Shown here: positions 1 through 11,912 of the stretch, in pieces | Position numbering within the stretch: position 1 is the first letter of the stretch | Layout of the letters: each line of letters starts with the position of its first letter | Assembly (NCBI GenBank): GCA_950022295.1 | Contig: OX465601.1 | Location: 172,425,501 to 172,489,500 of the forward strand | DNA length: 64,000 nt | DNA from: Bromus sterilis | Taxonomy: Eukaryota; Streptophyta; Magnoliopsida; Poales; Poaceae | Reading direction: 5' to 3' | Program-made: the position numbers and the translations under genes | Notes under the pieces: model-generated | The model's input: the letters and a program-made list of their open reading frames with translations, nothing else | Database searches by the model: none | Told to the model about the DNA's origin: nothing

Positions 1-2290
1 GAGCATTGCCTGTATGCTAAATTCTCCAAGTGTGAATTTTGGCTACCAGAAGTGACCTATTTAGGCCACGTGATTTCTGCCAAAGGCATTGCTGTCAATC
101 CCGAGAGAATTCAGGCCGTCCTTGACTGGACTCCACCTGAATCGGTTAAGCAAGTTAGGAGTTTTCTTGGCTTCGCAAGCTATTGTCGCCGCTTCGTCGA
201 GAACTTTTCTAAAGTTGCAAAGCCTCTGACTGAACTCCTCAAGAAAGATAAGAAATTCGAATGGACCCCCAAGTGCGAGGAAAGCTTTCAAGAGCTAAAA
301 AGAAGATTGACTTCTGCACCCGTACTTGCGCCTCCAGACACCAAAAAGGATTTCGAGATCTTTTGTGATGCTTCACAGCAAGGGTTAGGATGCATACTTA
401 TGCAAGACAGACATGTGGTAGCTTATGCTTCACGCCAGTTGCGTCCACATGAAGAGAACTATCCTACCCATGTTCTTGAACTCGCTGCCGTAGTTCATGC
501 CTTGACAACTTGACAACATTACCTCCTTGGTAATCGTTGTGAGATTTATTCCGACCACCAAAGCCTCAAATATAATTTCACCCAGCCAGATCTTAATCTC
601 AGGCAAAGACGCTGGATTGAGTTGATAAAAGATTATGACTTAGGAATTTCTTACACCCCAGGCAAGGCCAATGTCATGGCTGATGCACTAAGTCGTAAGT
701 CGTACTGTAACAACCTCATGTTACAGCAGTATCAACCACTTCTTCATGAGGAATTTCGAAAGCTCAATCTCGAGATTGTTCCTCGTGGATCTCTTTTCAA
801 CTTGGTGGCGAAACCAACCCTTGAGGATCAAATCATAGTTGCCTAAAGACGTGCACGAGGTGTACGCCGGATCAAGGAGAACATTGCTAGCGGAGTTGCT
901 AAATGTTTCTCCACAGATAGTAAAGGAACAGTATTCTTTGAAAATCGTTTGGTAGTACCTAAGAATAGAGATCTAAGGGGACTCATCCTCACAGAAGCCC
1001 ATGGCACACCCCTCTCGATTCATCCCGGTAGCACAAAAATGTACCGAGATCTACGCCAGAGATTTTGGTGTACTAGGATGAAGAGAGACATTGCTCGATA
1101 TGTTGCCGAATGTGATGTTTGTCGTTGCATTAAGGCCGAACACCAAAGACCTGCTGGCACACTTCAACCTTTGCCTATTCCAGAGTGGAAATGGGACAAA
1201 GTCGGTATGGACTTCATCACCGGCTTTCCAAAAACCTAGAAAGGAAATGATGCCATCTGCGTTGTCATAGATAGGATTTCCAAAGTTGCTCACTTCCTTC
1301 TAGTTCGCGAGTCTATAACTGCTAGCCAGTTAGCGGACTTGTACGTATCTAGAATTGTGTCTCTTCACGGTGTTCCTTTGGAAATCAATTCTGATCGTGG
1401 TAGCCTTTTCACCTCTAGATTTTGGGGAAGCTTTCAGAATGCTATGGGAACTCATCTCTGCTTTAGTACAGCTTTCCATCCTCAGTCTAGCGGTCAAGTT
1501 GAAAGGGTTAATCAAATCTTGGAAGACATGCTCAGAGCCTGTGTTATCTCATTCGGGAAGAATTGGGAGAAATCTCTTCTATTTGCCGAATTTTCTTATA
1601 CCGACAGTTTCCAATCTAGTCTGAACATGGCTCCTTTTGAACTCCTCTATGGACGACGATGTCGAACACCCCTTAACTGGTCAAAAACCGGTGAAAGACA
1701 ATTCTTTGGACCGGATATGATCAAGGAAGCAGAAGAGCAAGTTCGCATTGTTCGTGATCGTTTGAAAGCCGCTCAGTCTCGTCAGAAAAGCTACTATGAT
1801 CGTCATCATAGGCAAGAAAGCTACAATCTGGTTGAGAAGGCTTACCTCCGGGTTACTCCTCTGAAGGGAACCCAAAGATTCGGTATCAAAGGCAAGTTGG
1901 CCCCACATTACATTGGCCCTTTCCGCATTCTTGCTAAACGTGGATAAGTTGCCTACCAACTTGAACTACCCCCGCACCTTTCCCGAGTACATGATGTATT
2001 CCATGTGTCACAACTCAGGCGTTGCTTCAAGGACCCCATCCGCTAAGTCGACCAAGAAACGCTTGATCTCCAAGATGACCTTTCTTATCGAGAGTACCCT
2101 GTTCGTATTCTTGATTCCGTAGAGCGTGTCACTCGTCTTCAGCAGATCAGGTTTCTGAAAGTGTAGTGGTCACATCACTCTGAGAAAGAAGCACCATGGG
2201 AAAGAGAAGACCGTCTCCGTGCCGAGTACCCCACCTTCCTCCCGACGACTTCTGAATCTCGGGACGAGATTCTTTTGAGCGGGGGCGAGT
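1..2290 (+). pseudogene. Element A: decayed Ty3/gypsy pol (RT end, RNase H, integrase, chromodomain)
   Basis: This is the 3' part of a chromodomain-type gypsy polyprotein; the element starts left of the window. In order I see the end of reverse transcriptase and its connection region (to about 300), RNase H (catalytic motif FCDAS near 361, later TPGKANVMADALSRK near 655), the integrase zinc region (HPG near 1021, CDVC near 1111), the integrase core (GMDFITGF near 1204, SDRGSLF near 1390, VERVNQ near 1498), a GPY/F-like stretch (YIGPF near 1909) and a chromodomain-like tail (about 2095-2240). One frame runs the whole length with no frameshift, broken by six stops at 511, 844, 1237, 1945, 2044 and 2164. 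It closely matches element C on the - strand at 53770-58310. It is certainly non-functional; the clade (Tekay/Del-like) is inferred from the chromodomain tail. Confidence 0.95.
2280..2290 (+). other. Polypurine tract of element A
   Basis: A G-rich tract (GCGGGGGCGAG) lies directly before the 3' LTR, where plus-strand DNA priming is expected. The same tract appears on the - strand beside the left LTR of element C (53881-53890). Confidence 0.7.
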
Positions 2291-5200
2291 TGTCAGAACC
2301 CCAACTAGGGTAAGTGCTAGGATTTGAGTGCCCCTTTACATCATGTGAAATTTCAAAAGAAATTCAAAATTGGGGAAAAGAAAAGGCCTAAAGAATTTAA
2401 TTAAATGGCCAGACAAAAATTGCTTCCAAAAAATTCCTTTGGTATTTTTGAAAAGTCTTATAAATATGCATGATCACATATAAAGTGAAGTGGGTCCCAC
2501 TTCATGCACCAAGAGTTTTCAAATATTCCAAACAGGGCTTGGAAATTAAATTAAACTCCAATTTGAATTTAAATTCAAATTGTTTGAATTTCAAAAATCC
2601 CCAAACTTTATAAGTGACTAGTTATATGTCACATAAGTCCAAATTAAAGTTTTGGGATTTTTATAAAATGTTTTGGTATTTATTTATCAGAGAAAACAAA
2701 TGAAAGAAAAAGAAAAACAAACAGAAAAGAAATAAAAAGGAAAAACGGGTCTTACCTGCTTCTCCCCCAACATAGACTAGGCCGGCCCAGCCCACCCGAG
2801 ACGCTTCTGTCGTCTTCCTCCCCCGCGGCTCCAAGCAGCTCGCTAAATCTGGGAGCGCGGCGACGACGCCACGGCGACACCCGCGCCTTCTAGGCCTCCC
2901 CTGCCCCCCTCCTAGCGCCAAGACGACGCCCCAGTCACCCCGTACCCTTCCCCTCTCTTCCTGCTCGCTCTCCACCTCTCTGCGTCGCCCTCCCACGCGC
3001 ACCTGAGGACCGCCGTGGAGCGCAGCCGTGGAAACTCGTGGCCGGAGAGCTCTAGAGCCCCCAACGCCTTGTCCTTCGCGTTCAACGCCTTCGTCTTCGC
3101 CACCTTGAAGAGGATCACGAGCTGTTTCGCCTTGGAGCTTACGCAATCTTCACCGAGCCGCCGCCGGACGCCATGGATCCCGGCGAGCAATTCCTCTCCT
3201 ATGCGCCTCCTCCCTCTTAGCCGTCGACTCCATCATCTTCACGGTGATCGCACAAACCCAACCCCCTCCCCGCGCTCTAAATCCCTACCGGAAGACCCAC
3301 TTCCCACCAAAGCCGAGCCCCGTCGCCATGCCTTTCGTCGCCGGCCTCACTCCGGTGGCCGCCGGTGACGCATGAATGGTCTGGGCGACGCGCGCTGGCG
3401 AGGGCTACACCCCGCAGCCCTCGGCGCACCATTTGGTGTCCCGAGCCACCGTCTGTACGGCCTCCGTCGTGGCTTCTGGCCACCGGCGTTGAGCCGCCGG
3501 CGAGCAGGCCGACGTGGCCTCTGTTTAGGGCCCTAACCCCCTGGTTAGTTGATCCTAGGTCAATGACAGGTGGGCCTAGGGCCCTCTAATTAAACATAGT
3601 TTAAATTAACCACGGGATTAATCCCGGAGCCACTGATAGCATGGCCCCACTGGTCAGCCCCCTGCTGATGTCATGCTTGCATCAGCATGATGCAATAAAT
3701 CAAATTGCAGAAAATTAGAAATGAATTTAAGAATTACAGAAAATCCAGAAAAATAGCCAAACTTCAATAAATCATAGAAAATTCATATGAACTCCAAATT
3801 GGACAAATAATATATGAAAAATTATCAGAAAAATGCAAGGATTATGAATATGCAATTTTTTTTTCATGTTTCACCATTTTAAAATGGGTGAACAGTAGCA
3901 AAATTTCATATGGCATAATTTGAATTTTGAAGTTTGAATTTGCAACTCCTTTGCAATACACTTCAATTAAATTGAATTGTTAACAAACCAGTACCATATA
4001 CATCATGGACAACCTTATCATGTGCTTGTGCATTTACTTCCGAAGTTGCCCCCCTTTTTTGTTGATGATTGTTTCCGATACCAGCTTTTCCGAGACGGTG
4101 ATCACCCCCGAAGAAGAAGACCACCGTTAAGACCCGTGTATCGTCAGCAAGGCAAGAAAACCCCATTGATCATGTCTATAAAATCCCAATTCCCTCTCAG
4201 TCTCGCTTATGCATGTTTAGGAGATCACCTTGTATCGATTCTATCGCATAGTTGAACCCATATCCGATGCATGACCTATCATCTTGTCGCAGTAGTAAGA
4301 AAACCACAATCCTAGTTGACGTAGGAGTTCATTGATATCATGTGGCCCCTGCAACTATTACTGCTTATTGCTTAGTGGTACAATGAGGTTGCTTTTGATG
4401 TGAGTCGGGATGATGGTGAACATGGTGTTAATGAAAGTGAAACTGTGTCGGTGAATCCACCCTAATACAAGGTGAACGATGAGAGGCTGTGTAGGAGTAC
4501 ACAGTGGGTTGTCTCGTTGAACACCGCCTTAATCCCGAGTTCTTGTATGGTAATCCGAGACAAAGATTACAACCACACATTGGGCTCACTGACACCTCTC
4601 GACCTAGTAACTCACCCCGATCCAAGTCCAGGAGTCACAAGTAGTTCGGGATTTCCATTCGGCATATGGATAGAAAGATAAAGGAAATGAAATGTGGCAT
4701 TCATGGTAGGGCTTGTAGAACATGGCTTTCCAAGAGGAGAACCATCCGTCGAGGTGGGCTTGTCAGTCGTGCCTACATGGTTTGGGTCCTGGCTGGAAGC
4801 TCGGCCGGAACTCCAGTTGGGTTTGGAACTCAGACAGTTGACTCCTTGGAATAGAACGGAGCTGCGGGCGAAGTGTTGTGGTGAACATCCTCGCTGTCAC
4901 CTCTTGAACGGTGGTGATACTTGGCGGTAACCGATGGTCATGTGTGTGTAGTTTACACCCTTGCAAGGTTAACAAAACTATTCGAATAGCCACGTCCGCG
5001 GTCATGGACTACTTGGAAAGTTGTGCTTGATTATTATACAACTTGAATGGATACTCTAAAACTCGCAAGATAAGCGTGAGTGCTATGGTGTGCTTCCTTG
5101 TGGGGAAGTCAAGGAGGTAACCATAGTGGTGTATTGGTTGGAGACTTGGATAGTGGACTCGTGTACGCTTCTTACCTCAAGTCTGGTACTCGTAGTACAG

Positions 5201-6114
5201 GACTAGCCAAGTCAAAGCTGGCACTTCTTCATGATGAAACCCCACCTCCATTTACCTTGAAACTTGAGCATGAGTAGTTTAGTTCTGATGTAAGTCTTGC
5301 TGAGTACGACTTTGTACTCACGTTTGCTTATTCTATGTTTTAGATGAGAACCCGGACCCCGATGGAGTCACCTTCGTGAAGCTCGACATTGACCTTGGTA
5401 GTATAGTCCCAGACAGCAGTCTGGTCCCTCGTGGAAGGGCATGTATGTTTACAAGGCTTCTCTAAGCCATTTGTTAAACTTGTCTGTATTCAGACCTAAT
5501 TTTCTTCCGTTGTATGATGTAATGTTGATCACAGACATGTGATCTTTGTATACTCTATGTGTAAGTCAATGAAGAAGTACTTTGTAGAGTTATGTGATGA
5601 TACCTGCTGTTCATACTAGGCATGTGTGCTGCGGGTATGTTTATAACATGCATGTCTTATTATGGGTTTTCGAGACCTTAGTTGTGATCTGGATGGCGTT
5701 CTTTTATACACCAAGTGGCCCTTAGATGTGCGCAGCTTGGGGCATCGCGATGCGATTTCTCGTGACTCTGTCACGTGCACACTTTGTTGTATGATCGAGC
5801 TCGCCCTAGACCCCGACTAAGTGATCGGGCTGGAGTAAGTGTATGTAAGAGTTAGGATTCAATCGATAACATGGTTGAGGCGACTTGTCTATGAATATGG
5901 GATTCACCACCCATAAGCATTTAGACTCGTGAGCGGACGATGAGGACCCATCTCAGTTGATCATCCGGCCTGAATGGGATGCCCCTCACGTTCGATGCTT
6001 TCCGAGAGTGTTCTGTGCTTGGCCTTGTCTTCTTAGACAAGTGGGTACGGCTCTCGGCTCTCCATGTGATTGCATCGTGACTGAAATTACATATGCATAC
6101 CCCGGGTCCCGACA
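2291..6114 (+). repeat. 3' LTR of element A (about 3.8 kb)
   Basis: It begins TGTCAGAACCCC right after the polypurine tract and ends GGGTCCCGACA, with TG...CA ends. It is homologous along its length to solo LTR B (6933-10898, inverted) and to both LTRs of element C (49900-53879, 58783-62849, inverted). AT-rich ends flank a GC-rich block at about 2755-3560 just downstream of a TATA box. The many short ORFs inside are not conserved coding units. The expected 3' target duplicate would be TCAGA at 6115-6119, but the partner lies outside the window. Confidence 0.93.
2457..2466 (+). promoter_or_regulatory. Candidate TATA box of LTR A
   Basis: CTTATAAATA lies upstream of the GC-rich transcribed part of the LTR. 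A TATA-like motif sits at the matching place in B (10711-10720, - strand) and C (53705-53713 and 62675-62683, - strand), which supports a promoter role. Confidence 0.55.
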
Positions 6115-6932
6115 TCAGATTGGTATAAGCTTTTCGATAACTCACATTTTCTTAATTGGCAAGAGCTTATGTCTCTCTTTTATACAAAGTTTTATCCTCT
6201 TCATGAAATTCATCAAGATAGGAACTACATCTATAACTTTTGGTCTCGTGCAGGATAAAGCATCGCTCAAGCTTGGGGGAGATTGAAGTCCATAATGCTC
6301 AAATGTCCTAATCATGAGCTCCCCAAGGAAATTATACTTACAAATTTTTATGCCAGGCTTTCTCGTTAGGATAAGGAGATGCTGGATGCCTCCTCTAGTG
6401 GGGTATTTCACATGAGAAGCATTGAACATAGATGGAATCTCATTGAGAGGATCCAGAAGAACACTGAAGACTGGGAAATTGATAAAGGAATTGAACCTGC
6501 TATAAATTATGAGCATGATTATATTGAGAGCTAAAACTGATTACTTTAATAACTTTTGATGTAAGATTGGTCTTGATTCCCAGCTAATGATTGACTTTTG
6601 TAAGGACTTTGCCTCTCATGTTGACTCTTCTAAGAACAAGAAGGATCAACACCATAAACCCTTGAAGGAATTACATGTTGATATTAATGTTGCTGACCCT
6701 ATCTTACCTGCAGTTATATATGAGCAGCCTCCTTTTCCCACAAGGATAAAGGAGCACTTTTTTCTTACAGGTATTATAAATAAAAGTGGAAGGACCACTG
6801 ATGAAGATGAGGACCTGATCAAGGTCAAGCCTCAAGTTGCATTGGTTAAGGATATTTTTACTAGTGACATTGAAGATTCCACTATAAGTTTTTCTGCTGT
6901 TTCCACTAACATTGTCACGGCAAAGAATAAAT
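6115..6932 (+). pseudogene. Athila-like gypsy gag remnant, left part
   Basis: This is the oldest layer seen. A GCTTGGGGGAG motif lies near 6280. From 6295 a reading frame gives an Athila-type gag stretch (CPNHELPKE, then IERIQKNTEDWEIDKG) with a stop near 6373. A second frame from 6587 to the insertion point gives the gag-protease linker (PPFPTRIKEHFF). The coding stretch continues after solo LTR B at 10899 into the protease. Stops and frameshifts make it non-functional. Assignment to the Athila clade rests on resemblance of these motifs to plant Athila gag as I know them. Confidence 0.75.
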
Positions 6933-9900
6933 TGTCGGGACCCGGGGTTAGCATATGCAAGTCCAATTAAGACATAGTCATATGGAGAGCCGAGAACCGT
7001 ACCCACTTGTCTAAGCAGACAAGGCCAAGCACAGAACGTTCTCGGAAAGCATCGTACGTGAGGGGCATCCCATCCAGGCCGGATGATCAACTGAGATGGG
7101 TCCTCATCGTCCGCACACAAGTCAAATGATATGGGTGGTGAACTCCCATATTCAAAGACAAGTCGCCTCAACCATACTACCGACTATCTCAAAACTCTTA
7201 CATAGACTTACTCCAGCCCGATCACTTAGTCGGGGTCTAGGGCGGGCTCGATCATACCACAAAGTGTGCACGAGACGGAGTCTCGAGCAATCGCATCGCG
7301 ATGCCCCAAGCTGCGCACATCTAAGGGCCACTTGGTGTATGAAAGACCGCCAGCCAGAACATAACTAAGGTCTCGAAAACCCATACAAAGACATGCATGT
7401 TATAAACAAACACGCAGCACACATGCCTTGTATGAACAGCAGGTACCATTGCAATTCTCTACAAAGTGTACATTTTATTTATAACTCTTATAGAGTACAC
7501 ACAGAGATCACATACATGTGATCCAACATTACAACACAGAGCGGAAGCAAATTATGTCTGAGTACAGACAAGTTTAACAAATGGCTTAAGAAGCCTTATT
7601 TAAACACAAAGCCCTCCACGAGCGAACCAGTCTGCTGACTAGGACTAGACTAGCTTAACTTCAGTCGTCCAACTCGATGAAGAAGCCACCTTCGGGGTCA
7701 GTGGCGTCATCTAAAACATAGATTAAGCAAACGTGAGTACAAAGTCGTACTCAGCAAGACTTACATAGGATCTATACTACTCATGCACATGTATCAAGGT
7801 AAAGGGAGGTGGGGTTCACTTGCAGAAATGCCAGCTTTGACTTGGCTAATATTGAACTACGAGTACCAGACTTTGAGGTAAGAAGCGTACACGAGTCCAC
7901 TACTTTCACCAACCAATACACCACTATGGTGCCTTCCTCGACTTCCCCACGAGGAAGCACTCCATAACACTCACACTTATCTTGGTGTGTTTTAGAAGTA
8001 TCCGGTTCAAGTTATCTAATAATCAAGCTAAGCTTTCCAAGCAGTCCATAACCGCGGACGCGGCTATTCGAATAGTTTTGTTAACCTTGCAAGGGTGTAC
8101 CGCTACACACACATGATCATCATTTACCGCCTTTGATCTCGACACCATTCAAGGGGTGCCGGCGAGGACAACTGTTACCTCATAGCCTATCTAGTCCGAG
8201 AAAGTCGCCTACTTGGGTTGGTTACCACTATCGTGAACCCGGCCGGTTTACCGAAGTGGACCCAAGCGATGTGTGCGTGGTGCATAAGCCGTTCTCGGTT
8301 GAGCCGTTCTCTCACTTAGCATCCAGGCCACAAGCCTACCAGAAGTCCGAACTACTGCGACATCTGGACATCGAAAGGGATGAGTTAATAGGTTGAGAGG
8401 GGTCAGTGAGCCCAATGTGTGGTTGTACTCTTCATCTTGGATCACCACACAAGAACTCGTACTAGGGCGGTGTTCAACGAGACAACCCACTGTGTACTCC
8501 TACACAGCCTCTCATCATTCACCTTGTATTAGGGTCGATTCACCAACACTTTTCTACCATCATCAACATGATCATTCCCATCCCGACTCACATCACAGTA
8601 ACAACATGGTATCATACTAAGCATGCAATAAGCAGTATCATTGCAGGGGCCACATGATATCAAACAACTCCTACAGTTGCTAGGATTGTGGTTTGCTTAC
8701 TACTGTGACAAAATGATAGGTCATGCAAAGGAATTGGTTCATCTATGCGGTAGAATCGTAAGATGATGATCATCCTAAACAATGCATAAGCGAGAAATGA
8801 GAGGGAAGTGGGATTTTATCGACATGATCAATGGGGGTTTGCTTGCCTTGCTGACGAGATTCGGGCTCTGGATCTTCAGCGAAGGGGGTGACCTGTTGCT
8901 CCGGTTCCACCTCTACTCGACAAACAAAGCACGAAGTAGAAATCAATATGAATGCAATGCTCAAGCACATGATTGAATGTTAAAGCTTGAAGTATAAGTT
9001 TTGATGTGTGAGACAATTCCATTTAAGTGGAATATATTGCATTTAAAATGCAAATTCAAACTCCACATTTGAATTCAACATTAACCAATTGTATGTGATA
9101 GGGTTTGATCATTTTGAATCATCTTCAAATGTGTATGATATGCCTCTGATGTGTGATTGAAATGTAGCATGTTGCCATGGTTCAAGTTGCAAAAATATTT
9201 GATTTGAATTTGATTTAATTCCATTTGGAGTTAATATGAAGTTTCTATGAATTTCCAAAGTTTGGGGTATTTTCTGGAATTTCTGGAATTCTTTTAATTC
9301 AAATAATCTCTGGAAATTCATTTAAATGATTTACTGCGTCAGGCTGACGTCAAGCTGGCGTCAGGGGGGGGCTGACATGTGGGGCCACCCTGTCAGTGGA
9401 TGGTTAACTTAACCCGTGGGTTAACTTAATCCAGTGGCTTAATTAAGCCACTGGGCCCACTGGTTAGTGACCTAGGGTCACTAATTAGGTGATTAACCGG
9501 GGGGGTTTAGAGCTGACTCGCCGGCGGCTTGACGCCGGCGACTGGACCACGACGGCGCTGCACGGGGAGGACGATTCCGGCCACGGGAGGGGAAACGAAG
9601 GGCACCAACTTTCTCCTGGAGGTCTTCCGCGTCTTCTGGAGGCATCGGGGGTTCACGGGGAGGTCGGGAGCGACGACGGCGACGACTTCGGCGGCAACAG
9701 AACGGCAGCGAGGTCGTAGTCGACGTTACCGTGCACGGTTCAGGCTGATCTCGCTCGCGTTCGAAAGCTAACATGACCAGGAGCTAAACGCGCGCGCTGG
9801 CTGAGTCGAAGGGGCACAGGGGCGACCTCGAGCTCATCCATGGCGGCGACGTGCTTCGGCATCCATGGCGGATCTGGATAGAGAACGAGAGGGAGGGTGC

Positions 9901-10898
9901 TAAGTTAGGGAAAACGGTGAGAAGCTCACCACGAACGCGACGGGATGGCTAGTGGGCTCGGGGAAGCTCGGAGCTGGCCGGAGTTCGAAGTCGATCCGCG
10001 GCGGCCGGCGATGAAGACGATGATGCTAGCGAGCTCGTGGAGGCACTCGGCTTTGATTCCTTTCGCAGGTCGATGAAGACGACAACGGCGAAGCGCTTGG
10101 ACACCTTGGTTCGGCTCCTCGACGTCAGTGGCCACGAGTTCTTGCGATGGCGAGCGGCGGCGCTCTCGGTTGGCGACGGAAACGAGCACGGGAGGAGGAG
10201 GAGGAAGTTCTGGAGGGGGGGAATGGATGCGTCGTTTTCCAGGGCACGTCCAGGTGCAAGAAGGGCCACGGGGAGGGCTGGAATCTCCTCGGCGACGACT
10301 TGGCGTCACCAGCTAGCTCGGTGGCATTCCACCGAGCAGCTTGGAGGCGCGGGGTGGGGAAGAAGACTCCCCTGCCCCTGTGGGCCGGCTGGGCTGGGTG
10401 GGCCTGTTTTGCCTGGGCGCCAGGTAAGGTTTTCTCCCTTTTCTGTTTAATCTATCCTTTCTGTTTTTCTGTATATTTGTTTTGACTTTGGTAAAAATAC
10501 CAAATCATTTTAATAAATGCTGAAAACTTTTATGTGGCCTCATAATAATATAAACTAGCCACTCATAAACTTTCAACATTTTTAAAATTCAAATGATTTG
10601 AATTTTAAATCAAAAAGGGGTATTTCTTTAATTCCAAGGTACTGTTTGAATATTTGAAAAATCTATGAGAATGGGGTGGGTCCCACATCACTTGATATGT
10701 GATCACACTCATTTATAAGACTTTTCAAAACTCTAACATGAATTTTTGGAAAAGATTTTTATCTGGCCTTTTGAATTAATTCATCTGGGGGGTGTTCCTT
10801 CTCCCATTTGGATTTTGAATTTGATTTCCTTTGAAAATTTTGACATGATGCAAAGGCACTAGCTAACCCTAGCACATACCTAACAGAGAGTTCTGACA
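6933..10898 (-). mobile_element. Solo LTR B (same family as elements A and C)
   Basis: One complete LTR of 3966 bp with no internal region. Read on the + strand it begins TGTCGGGACCCGG and ends GAGTTCTGACA; the element orientation is -, shown by the inverted match to LTR A. It is flanked by a perfect 5-bp target duplication, TAAAT at 6928-6932 and 10899-10903. The usual origin is unequal recombination between the two LTRs of a full element. The insertion splits the Athila-like gag/protease coding stretch. A GC-rich block spans about 9490-10420, as in A and C. The short ORFs inside are incidental. Confidence 0.96.
10711..10720 (-). promoter_or_regulatory. Candidate TATA box of solo LTR B
   Basis: On the - strand this reads TCTTATAAAT, at the position matching the TATA motif of LTR A, upstream (in element direction) of the GC-rich block. 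Confidence 0.5.
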
Positions 10899-11912
10899 TA
10901 AATGCCCAATTTCAGGTACACAAGTTGTATCTATTAAAATAGGAGCTCATAATTACTATGGGCTTTGTGATTTGGGATCCAGTGTCAGCACCATTCCTTT
11001 CTCACTTTATCAAGAGATCATGCATGAGATTAGACCCTATGAAATTGAAGACGTTGATGTTACTATTCATATTGCAAAAAAAGAAACTATCTCTCCAGTT
11101 GTGATTGTGAGAGATGTTGAAGTTCTATGCGGAAAGGTAAAGTATCCTACCGACTTTCTAGTACTTAGTTCAGTGCAAGATAGTTTTTGCCCTGTTATCT
11201 TTGGTAGGCCTTTCCTCTGAACTTGTGGAGCTATAATAGATTGCAAGAAAGGTAAAGTTTCTGTTGAATTCAATGGTGAGCCATATGAATTTAACTTTTC
11301 TAAGATCTCTAAACAACCTCGTGGTACTGATTTGTCTAGTAATGAAAAAATTATTGAAGAAATGGCTTCCATTGCTATTCCTCCTAACATTCCTTTGCAG
11401 CAATTTATGGAGGACCATGAGAATGATATGCATATGCAGGAAAAATATGAGCTATATGATATATTCTGAAGACAACCTGCTATCCTGAAGCACAACCTTC
11501 CAGTTGAACCTTTAGGAATCCTCTCACAACCAAAATAAGACCCGGTGTTTGATCTCAAACCACTTCTCGATACGCTCAAGATGCTTATTTAGATGAAAAG
11601 AAAATATATCCTGTTATTATCAATGCTAACCTTTCAGGATTTGAAGAAGAGTGATTATTTGAGACACTTCGAAAACACCGTGGTGCTATTGGCTACACTC
11701 TGATGATCTCAAGGGCATTAGTCCATAAATTTGCCAACATATTATCAATCTCGAGCCCAATGCTAAACCAGTTGTTGATCATCAACGACGGTTGAAACCA
11801 AAGATGAAGGACGTTGTTACGACTGAAGTTCTCAAGCTTCTAGCCGCAGGTATCATCTATCCTTTAGCTGATAGTAAGTGGGTAATTCCAGTTCACTGTG
11901 TTCCTAAGAAAG
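10899..11912 (+). pseudogene. Athila-like gypsy protease to start of reverse transcriptase, right part
   Basis: Continuation of the gag remnant after solo LTR B. The protease region reads YYGLCDLGSSVSTIPF (near 10957-11000), with D-L-G in the place of the usual D-S/T-G catalytic motif, and PVIFGRPFL at 11190-11219, followed directly by a stop. Further on are the protease-RT linker (GAIIDCKKGKVSVEFNGEP) and, across several stops and frameshifts, traces of the start of RT. The copy is cut at 11912 by the LTR of element D, just after a VHCVPKK-like motif that precedes the RT core. It is non-functional. Confidence 0.8.

Noticed and set aside
3015..3589. Possible gene-like first exon near 3015-3589
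   Set aside because: It is the GC-rich block of LTR A, matched by B and C LTRs, so not a separate gene.
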